From Tilletiopsis washingtonensis (Eukaryota; Basidiomycota; Exobasidiomycetes; Entylomatales), in NCBI RefSeq assembly GCF_003144115.1, contig NW_020312008.1:276477-340476 (forward strand): 64,000 nt of DNA, written 5' to 3'. The position numbers were made by a program, and so were the translations under genes. The notes beneath the pieces are model-generated. The model saw only the letters and a list, made by a program, of their open reading frames with translations, made no database searches and was not told the DNA's origin. Below, one piece after another: positions 10,254 through 18,926 of the stretch. The first letter of the stretch is position 1; each line of letters starts with the position of its first letter.

Positions 10254-13200
10254 CTAGCAGCGGATGAAGGGTCAGGGAAGGCGCACACGGGAAGGACCAG
10301 CCCTGACATGCGGGCCGAGCATGGGCCGCGTTGGCCGCAGATCTGTGCCCGCCACAGCGATGCAAGACCTGGCACTGTACTCTACGGAGTCGCTGGCGCT
10401 CGCTTGCACCCACGTAATGGCGAGCGGCAACCTGCATCCTGGCTCAATCCAGCGCACACACCCAGGCCGGCGACTGCGCTGTACGGCGGCGCGAGACGTG
10501 AAGGCCGCAAAACGAGCTCTGTCGGGGAGTCGGCGCCTTCAGTCCGTCCCGGCGGCGGCACGGCACAGTGCCGGCCCGAGAACATCCCCCCTCCGACCAA
10601 GGCCGTGAGACACACGGAGGTGCCACACGGCGAAGGTCCCGCGCTGACGTCAAAGCGCCGTACGCGCGGATTGTGAAGGCGCAGCCTGCGTCCTGAGTGA
10701 GCCTCGCGAGAGACTCACCGCGCTGCGTGCTTGAGCTGTTCGTATGCGCGTCGACATTTTCTAGAAGAGGAGGGGTCAGAGGAGGCATACTGACCGGTCA
10801 GCTCGAGGGCCTGGGGCATCAGGAGCGTCGCAGCTGTGCTCGGCGGCGCACTAGGGAAAGCAAGGATCCCCCGACAGCACAGCAGGACGCGGCGAGGCGG
10901 CCACAGCGTGCGTGAGGTGTCCCCGGGGCGAAGCGCGAGAAGACGCCGCCCGCAGTGCCGGCGGTGAAGCTGCCGCTCTGGAGCAGCTCGGCGGCATGAG
11001 ACCTGCACGCTTCTGCGGAACGCAGTCTCCGGCCCACTGGCCCGTAAGGGCTTGAAGACCCCGAACCGGCCTCCGACCGTGTCAAAACGAACGGTCCCAC
11101 GGCAGCGCGGATGATGAGATGCCTCTCTGAGCAAGCCTCGCGAGAGACTCACCGAGAAGAGCTCCTGCTCGTGCTCGTGCTCGGGGTCGTGTTGCTGCGC
11201 AGAGGCGCGTTGATGAATGGCAACAGAAACAGGGAGGGGGGTCAGAAAACGCACACTGGCACGATCAGCTCGACGGCTGTACACGCAGTCGCAGCTGTGC
11301 AAAGCACTGGGGAACGACAGGAGCCTCCGAGTCTCGAGATGAGTCGCCACCGCGCCGCCGGCGCAAGCGGGGCGTGGCTTGCCGTCTAGCCCCACGACCA
11401 CACGATGAGACACCTACGGCCAGCCTTCTGCCTCTGCTGGAGTAGCGCCCGCCGTGTGGTCGTGAGTACCGGACGAAAGCCACGCCCTGCCCGCATCAAC
11501 AGCGCGTGTCCGCGCCCGAAATCACTGCTTGGAGGGCAAGGCAGACCCTGGACCGGCCTCCGACCGCGTCCAAACGAGCCGGACGGGTCCCACGAGAGCG
11601 TGGATCTTGAGATGCCTTTCTGAGCGAGCCTCGCGAGAGACTCACCGGCGGCGTGCGCGAGCTTGAGGTGTGTGCCTAAACGCTTCGCGCAGGGAAGAAG
11701 AGGGGGTCAGAGAGGGCATACTGGCGCGGTCAGCTTGACCCGCTCTGCAGCAGCGAGTCGCTGCTGTGCAGAGCACTAGGGTCTGATCAACCTCCGATCA
11801 GCCAGCAGGGGCCGGCAATACATTTCAACATGCGGGAAGTGGCTCAAGGGCTAAGCGCCGGAACGCTGCCCACGACACCGGCGAAATGCTACTTCGCGGC
11901 GGGGCGGCGACGGAGCCCTGCCGCGCCGCCGCGCCGTAGCGACTGCACCGGCATGAGACTTGGCTGTATGAGGTCGCCAGCTTACTGCTGGTCCGTAAGG
12001 ACTGCCGGGTGAGGGCTTGACAACCCCTGAACCGGCCTCCGGCCGCGCCTGGGCGAGCCAGACGAGGCCCCACGGCGGACCGTTGCAAGACGATTTTCAC
12101 GCATGCGCGGATGATGAGACGCCCCTCTGAGCGAGCCCTCGAAAGAGGACCCACATGATGGTCGAGAGCTACGGTGATACTTTAAGGAGAGCGAGGCTGA
12201 GGCATCGACTGGGCCTAGAGCGGACGAGAGTCAGCAGGAGCGCACGACAGCTGATCGACGTGCCGACTCACGGTGCGTACCGAGACTCCTCGATGAGCGG
12301 CACTGCCTCCGACGACTCTGTCTGTTGATAAGATATGGAAGTGAGAGTATGGAGTCAGCGGGGGCATCTAGGCAGCGGTCCGCCCACGCCCGCGGCACAA
12401 GCGGTGGAGCAGCAGCACAGAGTAGCCAACGCACGAAGCGAAGGATCTACGCGCCGACAGAGCACAAGCAAGACTGTCAAAACTCCGTCCTCTTCGACTG
12501 CCGCCGCACTGCAGCAGCGTTCCATGGAGCGCGGAGTGGCGTTACGGGAGTCGATGGAACGAGAATCAAAGGAGCAGGAGGGAAGCCCGGAACGAGGAAC
12601 CAAGAACAAGGGCCAGGAACCAGGAACGAGGAATGGGCGGAGTGGGAGGAGGAGTGAAGGAGTAGGGAGGAGTGAAGGAGTAGGCGGGCGGAGTGGAAGG
12701 GAGTAGGGAGAAACACCACCACAGCACCGCACGACAGCCGTCCAGGCGGCCTACACAGACTTCGCAGGCGACAACCATCGACAACCGGCCTCCGACCACG
12801 CGTGGCGGCACCACGCGCAGTCGCACGCAGTCGTCGTCGAACTGAGCGTGCATTTCGACGATGAAACCCCACTGAATGAGTCAAAAAGACTCACCTGGCG
12901 CGCAGCGAGAGTCCGACGAGGGCGAGTGCGATGACAAGGGCGACGGCGGGGCGAAGACGGGGCAGGGGCGAAGAGAGGGCGAGCCGAGAGCGAGGCGATG
13001 TGTCCTTCGCGGCGACACTGCATGCGTGGGCAAAGCAGAGGGTCAGAGGCACGCATTCTGGAAGATCAGCCCGCCGTTCTCGACTGCCCAGCCGAGGCGA
13101 ACTGCGCAGTGGTGCACTAGAGCCAGCGAAGAAGCCCGACCGCCAGTCCTCATGCTGCAGGCTGCCCGTTGCAGGCCACGACAGTACAACCCGACCACCG

Positions 13201-15874
13201 CGCAACAACAATCGCAAACCGCCAGGCGCAAGCTCACAAGGCACGGATGCACCGTGGCCAGCGGCGCACCAGTACAAAGCAACCCGGCGCCGGGAGGAGA
13301 ACGACGGAGGCTGCGCGGCAGTCACGCTGCAAAGTCGTGGGCGGAAATGAAAGCAGCCCCCCAGGGGCACGATTCTCCGGATGGCCAGATGCAGCTCGGA
13401 TGACTCAGACCTTCCTCGGACTCGCCCGGCTGAAAGCGCGAGCGAGTCCCGCTACCAGGCCTGCTTCAGGCCCGAACCGGCCTGGCGTCCGGCCGTCGTC
13501 TTAGGTTGCCGTGTAAGGGACCTGCCGGACGACGACCGCGCATCTGCTACAGCTGCCTTGGCAAGCCTGGGCGCAAAGCCGCAAGTCACGGTGTGCGCTG
13601 ACCCGCAGCCCCACGTAGGTGCGCGCGCGGAGATGACGATGCAACTGCACTCTGAGTGAGTCAAAAGACTCACCAGCACAAGTCGCCGTCGAACTTGAGG
13701 CTTCGAGAGGGTGCTTGCGTTGCATCTGCGCGAGCGAACGAGAGATGGGGTCAGCGAAGGGTGCATTACTCGGAAGGATCAGCCCCGGGCCACGCAAAGG
13801 TCGCAGGGGGGATAAGCCCCCGCCACACAATCGTCGCAGGGGAGCATGTGCCGCAGCACTAGAACACCCGATCAAAGTCCTTCCCCACAAGGCTGCGGCG
13901 CGGCAGGACATCGACTGCCAGTCTGACGACGCGCATTTCTGGCGCTCTATGAACCCCTGCTGCTCTGCGTCCGACTCTCAGGCAGTGCGTTGCGTAGCTC
14001 ATTTGAGCGTGAAGCGCACCCGGGGTGTGGTAATCCAGGCCGCATCCTCGAGAAGTCGCGTGAGCAGCAGCAGGGCAGAATCGACCACAGAGACACGCCG
14101 CGACAGGCGACGGTCGTGCCTGCGCTGCACGCGCCAAGGGCGGAACGCCAGCGTCGTGATGCCCCGAATCCCTCCTCCGACCCCCCTGGCGCGAGGCCAG
14201 GCGAGCCCCACGTGGGGCCGACGCTCCCACAGCGCCACCCGTCGCGTGGATGTCGACGATGCCTCCCTCCGCTGAGTGAGTCAAAAGACTCACTGTGGTC
14301 GAGAACGCGAGTGCTGCTTGTCCGTCCGAATGTGGCGTGCCTATGCGCAAGAGGCACAGAGGGGGTCAGCAGGCGGCGCATTCTCGAAAGGGGCAGTCCT
14401 CAACGAATCGCGTGCCAAGCACACAGCTGTGTGAGACGCAGACAGGACAGACAGGAGCCGAGATCCTCATCGGCGACATGCGACCGCTGCAGCTGACAGA
14501 CTAGCTTTGGAGTGGGGCGGTGATACGGAGCTCCGTGCGGTGCAAGCGCAGCGGAACTCTCGCTGCTACAGTGGCCTCAGCCACGAGCACAGTGCACGGC
14601 CGCAGTCACGAAGGCTTCAAGACAGCAGCAACGGCGCACATGGGACGCGTATGAGGCTCGGTCGTGGCCGTTCCCGCGAGCAGTGTTACGCCAGCTGCGG
14701 CGGGCTTCTTTCCCGCAAGGTGTTCTCTGCTCCTTTCTCCCGCCAGTGTGTGCTCAAGAACTCAGGCTAGCGCCACGCAAGCGTGCTCCAGTGCATGCCG
14801 GTCTACACCGGCGCCAGGACGTGGATCGCGACGATACCTCCACCTGCTGAGCGAGTCTCGAAAGACTCACCGAAGCTGCGTTGGCGTAGCCGATGCTCAT
14901 CGAGCAAGCGATCCTCGTCGAGCGCACCTGAGGAGGAAGAGTCAGAGGCAGTGGGATCTGGAAGGGCCAGACCCTCGCAGCCGCGGCTAGAACGGCAAAG
15001 GGCTAGACAAGCGCCCGTCCGTACGCAGAGGCGCGCGCAGGCTTTCGAACGTAAACAGCCCAATTTACGTTTTGATCGGCAGCGAGGCGGCGCATGCGTG
15101 CGGTGAGCCCTGCGACTCTCCCTCTGACCGGCCGTGCATCGAAGCACACACGCGGTCCCACGCAGCCTTTGCCCATTCCAGAGCGTCGGCCGATGCCGTG
15201 GATGGTGGGGATGCCTTCACTGAACCTCTGAGTGCGCCTCGGAAGACGCACCTGATGCTCGACGCGCAGCCGATGTTGCTGAGAGGCTAGTCGTGGTGGG
15301 TTTGCTAGAGCGGAGGGTCAGAGAAAGGTTCGGCAAGGGCACGACCACTGGCCGTGGTTGCCAGGCGCTGCTCAACGCTCCTGTGAGCGCAATGCTCCTT
15401 GGAGCGCGGCGCTCGCACGCCAGACTGCGCAGATACTGCTGTGTCATGACACAGGCGCCAACACACGCGAAGAGACACGCACACCCTGAAAAAGGGGGCG
15501 GGCTATCCCGCTTTGGTCCGAGGGCCGAACGCCCCGAAGGCGTTCTCGCCACAACGGCATTAACCGCCCAGCGGGCAAGGTGACCAACACTGGGCGGCAC
15601 CAAAGTGTCTCTCGTGGTCCTCCGCGAAAGCGCGGAGGGCAAGTGTCTTGTTCTTAGAACGCACTTGGCCAGGTCCCCGCCTAAAAGGCTCTTCAGGGAC
15701 CCCGGCAGCCTGCATCACGCAACGCCTCCCTTGCCCCGACCAGACGTTGCCGAAGCGCTGTCGGTCCCACGTGTCGCCTTCGACCAGTCCAAGAAAGGCC
15801 TCGGGCAGCTAGCTCGCAGCGGAGCGTGTGGATGATGGAGACCCAACTCTGAGTGAGACCCGCGAGGGACTCAC
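10254..15874 (-). repeat. Tandem array of ten large structured introns, RNA class unknown
   Basis: Introns A-J: 10254-10718, 10761-11152, 11195-11645, 11676-12154, 12322-12894, 13018-13673, 13726-14293, 14341-14870, 14928-15251 and 15305-15874. Read on the minus strand they share the following. The 5' splice site lies inside an inverted repeat, as in GTGAGTC-TTTT-GACTCAC. Next come CTCAG and a block ending CATCGTCGACATCC or CATCTCATCATCC. About half carry GGTCGGAGGCCGGTT. About half have CTAGTGC, and most have CTGATC or CTGACC about 55 nt before the acceptor. All but a few end in the CTGACCC branch element. Primary sequence between the blocks diverges strongly, so the members are old duplicates. 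A 57-nt plain intron (12215-12271) interrupts the series. I cannot match them to box C/D, H/ACA, U3 or RNase RNAs. Transcription from the plus strand cannot be ruled out. Confidence 0.6.
12594..12705. repeat. Purine-rich minisatellite in intron E
   Basis: On the plus strand, AGGAAC-type repeats are followed by two near-identical copies of AGGAGTGAAGGAGTAGGG and further GGGCGGAGT units. It appears in only one of the ten array members and probably expanded there. Confidence 0.75.
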
Positions 15875-15987
15875 CTACGACGACCGTTGCGCGTGCCAAA
15901 GGATGGCTCGCTTCGAGAGGATAGACTGACGGTCGACGTGGAGCATGAGCGTAAGCATGTGATGGCGAGAATGCAGGAGCGAGACGC

Positions 15988-16067
15988 GGCAGAGTCAGGG
16001 TGATCGTTTGTCGTCAGGAGTCGGGATAGTAAGGTTTCGGACGGAGTCCGTGCATCGTTCGGGTGCC
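15988..16067 (-). ncRNA. Box C/D snoRNA candidate 10
   Basis: In intron 15926-16089. C-like AACGATGC, D' CCGA, C' TGACGA and D box CTGA with a possible outer stem GGCA/TGCC. It is weaker than the others, but the spacing (22 nt from donor, 62 nt to acceptor) fits the series. Confidence 0.45.
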
Positions 16068-16201
16068 GTGCGAACGCCAACGAGCTCACCTTGTGCCGGT
16101 AGGCCGTCGGAGAAGTGTGAAGGGCGAGTGAGGCAGTGCCGAGACATGCAGGCGTCAGCGCTGAGGAAGAGGCAGAACGAGCGACAGGAATAGGATGCGG
16201 T

Positions 16202-16277
16202 GGCTCTCAGTAGTAGATTCTCGCCATGTGGTGAGTCCAACAAATGCAAAGGGACATGACGTCCGCATCAACGAGCG
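16202..16277 (-). ncRNA. Box C/D snoRNA candidate 9
   Basis: Follows donor 16299 by 22 nt. Stem GCTC/GAGC, good C box TTGATGC and D box CTGA. The internal boxes are not clear. The acceptor of its intron is unusual: see the AG-GT junction at 16089-16090. Confidence 0.6.
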
Positions 16278-16420
16278 CTCGGCATGGGAAGAGACTCACC
16301 GTCCTGGCGTTGATGCAGACGTCGTGACGACTGTATGACAGGCCGATCTGGCGGCGAACGAGTGCTGAAGAAGAGCAAGGCGTCAGCGCGTCGTCTCGAA
16401 GGCTGGCTGATGGGTTGAAG

Positions 16421-16498
16421 GGCGCTCTCAGTCATTAGGCTTTCGTCAGGTGTCCGACAGATGAACGCATGGACGATGTGTCCGTATCATCGAGCCTC
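16421..16498 (-). ncRNA. Box C/D snoRNA candidate 8
   Basis: In intron 16365-16520. C box ATGATA after stem GGCTC, internal C' TGACGA, D box CTGA followed by GAGCGCC. The stem pairs over GCTC/GAGC. It lies 22 nt after the donor and 56 nt before the acceptor. Confidence 0.6.
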
Positions 16499-16630
16499 TG
16501 TCTAGGACACGTGATCTCACCTTCGCTTGTCGACAGACGTGTCTAACCGTCGTGGCCGTCCAGTGAGTTTGTCAAGGTACGAGGACGAGAGCAGAGTCAG
16601 CGCAATGACCAGAAAGCGAGGGGAGAAGAT

Positions 16631-16691
16631 GCGCTCAGGGCTCGATGTTGTCATCAGAGAGCAGAGAATTCGGTATGAGACATCCTTGCGC
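16631..16691 (-). ncRNA. Box C/D snoRNA candidate 7
   Basis: In intron 16543-16717. Stem GCGC/GCGC, C box AAGGATGT, internal CTCTGATGACA containing a perfect TGATGA C' box, and terminal D box CTGA. It lies 26 nt after the donor. Confidence 0.65.
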
Positions 16692-16754
16692 GATGCCCTC
16701 TCTTCGTGAGCACTCACGCGGCGATGTCTCACGCGCAGAGCGAGAGCGTGAAAC

Positions 16755-16850
16755 GGTTCTCTGGAGCGGTGTGACCGAAGTCGACGCAGTCAAGGCGCTG
16801 CACGGAGCGTCTGAACTGCGTTAACGTCGCTCTCATCGCTCCAGAGAACC
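16755..16850. other. Exonic inverted repeat with 14-bp perfect arms
   Basis: GGTTCTCTGGAGCG at 16755-16768 is matched exactly by CGCTCCAGAGAACC at 16837-16850, with a 68-nt loop. It lies inside the 157-nt host exon 16718-16874 and contains no convincing snoRNA boxes. Confidence 0.8.
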
Positions 16851-17009
16851 GGATCAAGCTCTAGGTGGCTGAGGCTGTCGGGAGAGTCAGCAACTTGGCT
16901 TGGCAGTCGGTGTATAGATGCAGACATAGTGCGAGGCCACGCTAGACACTCACCAAGACAAACCTCGTGCAGGACGCAGAGCCCGACGCGGTGTTGAGCG
17001 ACTGTCGTT

Positions 17010-17109
17010 GCTGCTTGAGAATAGAGTGGAGCGCTCGGAGCGAAGGTGACGGCGGCATGTCCCGACGAAAACCTTCGCTCCGAGGCAGTGTGCTCTTTCA
17101 TCAAGCAGC
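17010..17109. other. Nested inverted repeats in host exon
   Basis: Inner arms CTCGGAGCGAAGGT (17034-17047) and ACCTTCGCTCCGAG (17071-17084) are perfect. Outer arms GCTGCTTGA (17010-17018) and TCAAGCAGC (17101-17109) are also perfect. Together they make a roughly 100-nt hairpin within the 205-nt exon 16954-17158. Confidence 0.8.
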
Positions 17110-17219
17110 AGAGAGGACACCACAACTCCTGTCGGGCTTCGCAGAACGTCGAGAGGACCTTTCCAAAGGTGCGAAGGCGGGGATCAGCGACTATAAAGCA
17201 GCATGCGGAGAGGAAGAAA

Positions 17220-17285
17220 GCGCTCAGGCACGATCGATTCTCGTCAGAGCTCAGGAGAACACCACATTCCCAGGCATCCTTGCGC
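17220..17285 (-). ncRNA. Box C/D snoRNA candidate 6
   Basis: In intron 17159-17313. Stem GCGC/GCGC, C box AAGGATGC, D' CTGA, C' TGACGA and D box CTGA. It lies 28 nt after the donor and 61 nt before the acceptor. Confidence 0.65.
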
Positions 17286-17432
17286 GACGTCCACGGCAGT
17301 AGCCACGACTCACCTTGATGGAGCGGCTGTCCGAAGGGAAAGCAGGTCTAGAGCGCTGAGCGAGCCTGTTGAGAAAGCGAGGAGCGGCAGTCAGCGCTTT
17401 GGTCACGCAGGAAACCGAAGAGAAGATGGACG

Positions 17433-17493
17433 GGCGCTCAGCTTCGCGTGTTTCTTCAGAGAGCAGAAATACCTGGGAAAGCATCTTTGCGCG
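17433..17493 (-). ncRNA. Box C/D snoRNA candidate 5
   Basis: In intron 17366-17521. Stem GCGC/GCGC, C box AAAGATGC, internal CTGAAGA and terminal D box CTGA. It lies 28 nt after the donor and 67 nt before the acceptor. Confidence 0.6.
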
Positions 17494-17642
17494 GCGAAGA
17501 GCGCTCGACGGGATCACTCACGCTGCTAGTTGTGGTTGCATGGCGGGCTTACGCTGGCTGAAGCGGTGAAGCCAACCTGCGATGAACGAGGAAGCGGCGT
17601 GGTGTCAGCGATTGGACGCAAGCAAGGACGTGGATGAAGCGT

Positions 17643-17704
17643 GGCGCTCAGTCAGGGGGTTATTTCCTCCGAGGTCGGATATATGATAAGGTCGTCTTCG
17701 CGCG
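17643..17704 (-). ncRNA. Box C/D snoRNA candidate 4
   Basis: In intron 17577-17733. Stem GCGC/GCGC, C-like GAAGACGA, D' CCGA and terminal D box CTGA. Spacing is 29 nt from the donor and 66 nt to the acceptor. The C' box is not clear. Confidence 0.6.
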
Positions 17705-17852
17705 GCAAGGACATGCTTTGCAGGACTACTCACGAGAAGGCTAGGTTGTTCGACGTCCGAGACGTGGTGAGGCGGTCGAGCGAGCCTGTCGCGAGGAAAC
17801 GAGGGCAAGCAGGCGTCAGCGCGGGCTGCGGAAGAGGGATTGAAGGGGACGA

Positions 17853-17920
17853 GGCGCTCAGAGAGTCGTGTCTCGTCAGGAGTCGGAAAGAGCATGATGA
17901 TGTATGAACATCATCGCGCC
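17853..17920 (-). ncRNA. Box C/D snoRNA candidate 3
   Basis: The clearest member, in intron 17786-17949. Stem GGCGC pairs with GCGCC; C box GATGATGT, D' CCGA, C' TGACGA and D box CTGA are all in order. It lies 29 nt after the donor and 67 nt before the acceptor. The stretch upstream of D' (CTCTTTCCGA) would be one guide; I could not assign the rRNA target. Confidence 0.75.
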
Positions 17921-18041
17921 GAGGCAGCGACGTACATGCAGCCACTCACCTGATCGTAGCGGGCGCGTCGGGCAAGTCTGCAGCGAGTAGCGAGGAGCAG
18001 TGTCAGCGGACGAAGTGAAGGCGTGGGGATTGAAGGCACAA

Positions 18042-18111
18042 CAGCGCTCAGAATAGACAAGTTGTCTCGTCAGCAAGTCGGCGTGTGAATATGTTTCGCG
18101 TCCTCGCGCTG
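18042..18111 (-). ncRNA. Box C/D snoRNA candidate 2
   Basis: In intron 17978-18140. Stem CAGCGC pairs fully with GCGCTG, adjoining C-like GAGGACG and D box CTGA. Internal D' CCGA is followed by C' TGACGA. It lies 29 nt after the donor and 64 nt before the acceptor. The C box departs most from RUGAUGA. Confidence 0.6.
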
Positions 18112-18250
18112 CTTGCCCTCGGCCTTGGACGACTGCTCACCTTCTGTCTCGGCCGCTGAATGCACGATGCCGAGAGAGCCTGTCGCTAGCTGCGTAGGAG
18201 TGAGAAGCGTCAGTAATCGGACAGCCGACTGCTGGAGAGCAGGTGGTGAA

Positions 18251-18322
18251 GGCGCTCAGGTTCAAGCATGTCGTCGTCGAAGACTCGGCCAATATGTAAG
18301 ATAGAAAGGGCATCCTCGCGCA
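18251..18322 (-). ncRNA. Box C/D snoRNA candidate 1
   Basis: In intron 18190-18351. Terminal stem GCGC/GCGC flanks a degenerate C box (GAGGATGC) and a D box CTGA. The internal D'-C' pair is weak (CCGA, then GACGAC). It starts 29 nt after the donor and ends 61 nt before the acceptor. Confidence 0.6.
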
Positions 18323-18420
18323 GCGACAGTCGCCTGCAGCGAGTTGCTCACCTCAGAGGAAGGAGACGCATGATGGACAAGGGTAGAATAAGTAAGAGAG
18401 AGGGGAGAAGAGATGATGAG

Positions 18421-18926
18421 GAGGTGGTGGTGCTGAGCCAAGCGCAGCGCAGCGCTCGGCCGGCTCCCGTGCGGCGGCGCGGCCCTGCAAGCGAAGCCTG
18501 CGGCCGCCTGCTCTGCTGGCACGGCACGGCCGAGAAGCGCCGCCGCCGCCGTCACTTCATCACAGTGCTCTCTTTGTAGGGCGGAGCACACGGCAGGCCA
18601 GCACTGTGCGGCGTGTTGAGGTGATGAGTGTGATATGAAGCGACGAGCTGAAAGGGGCGACGGCGTGTCCCCTTGAGCGGGACGCGCCGCGCACCGTGTT
18701 GCCTCTTCGGGATGCACGGCCGCAGCGCGTCTACGCCGCCAGCACCGCGATCCGAGTCGAGGTCGCCCTCAGCGGAAGCGTGGCCAGACGAGAGCATGAC
18801 GCCGCAGCAGCGAACACAGCAGCAGGCGGCAGACTCAGAATCGCAGCATCGCGCAGATAAAGCTCTCATTCAGCGAAGAGCATCAGCGTAGCACAGCAGC
18901 AGCAGCGGAGTGGAAGCTCTTAGCAG
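18421..18926. other. Gap between host RNA gene and serine dehydratase
   Basis: About 500 bases between two minus-strand genes. It should hold the 3' end of the serine dehydratase transcript and the promoter of the host gene, whose first exon begins in a pyrimidine tract (minus strand) near 18380-18410. No other gene is seen. Confidence 0.45.

Larger units (their letters stand above)
10150..18420 (-). ncRNA. Putative snoRNA host gene, about 22 introns
   Basis: A minus-strand chain of short exons (22-205 nt, most 28-60) joined by introns with GTGAG donors, CTGAC branch elements and AG acceptors. Exons in transcript order: about 18352-18420, 18141-18189, 17950-17977, 17734-17785, 17522-17576, 17314-17365, 16954-17158, 16718-16874, 16521-16542, 16300-16364, 15875-15925, 15252-15304, 14871-14927, 14294-14340, 13674-13725, 12895-13017, 12272-12321, 12155-12214, 11646-11675, 11153-11194, 10719-10760, then a last exon from 10253. 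The joined exons hit stops quickly: the first ATG, at about 18372, gives only MRLLPLS. The first exon starts in a pyrimidine-rich stretch resembling a 5'TOP leader. This matches UHG/GAS5-type host genes, in which the introns are the product. Both ends are estimates, and a coding use of some exons is not excluded. Confidence 0.65.

Noticed and set aside
10715-11413. A 232-codon open frame within the RNA locus
   Set aside because: It runs across predicted introns and exons, is compositionally random and matches no family. Open frames of this length are common by chance at this GC content.
12891-13017. Hydrophobic reading of a host exon (AVALVIALALVGLSL)
   Set aside because: One exon alone can be read as a membrane helix, but the frame does not continue through the neighbouring exons, so I treat it as chance.
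10254-15874. Plus-strand box C/D snoRNAs at each array unit (GATGATGAG then CTGAG)
   Set aside because: The two boxes are only about 10-14 nt apart, too close for a C-D pair, and the splice signals point to the minus strand.
10254-15874. Tandem U3 snoRNA or RNase P genes
   Set aside because: Lengths overlap, but I could not find the defining boxes of U3 or the conserved core of RNase P RNA.
17950-18189. Coding reading of early host exons (starting LATGSLGIVHSAAE)
   Set aside because: The frame stays open over four exons but has no start codon in phase and hits a stop in the fifth.
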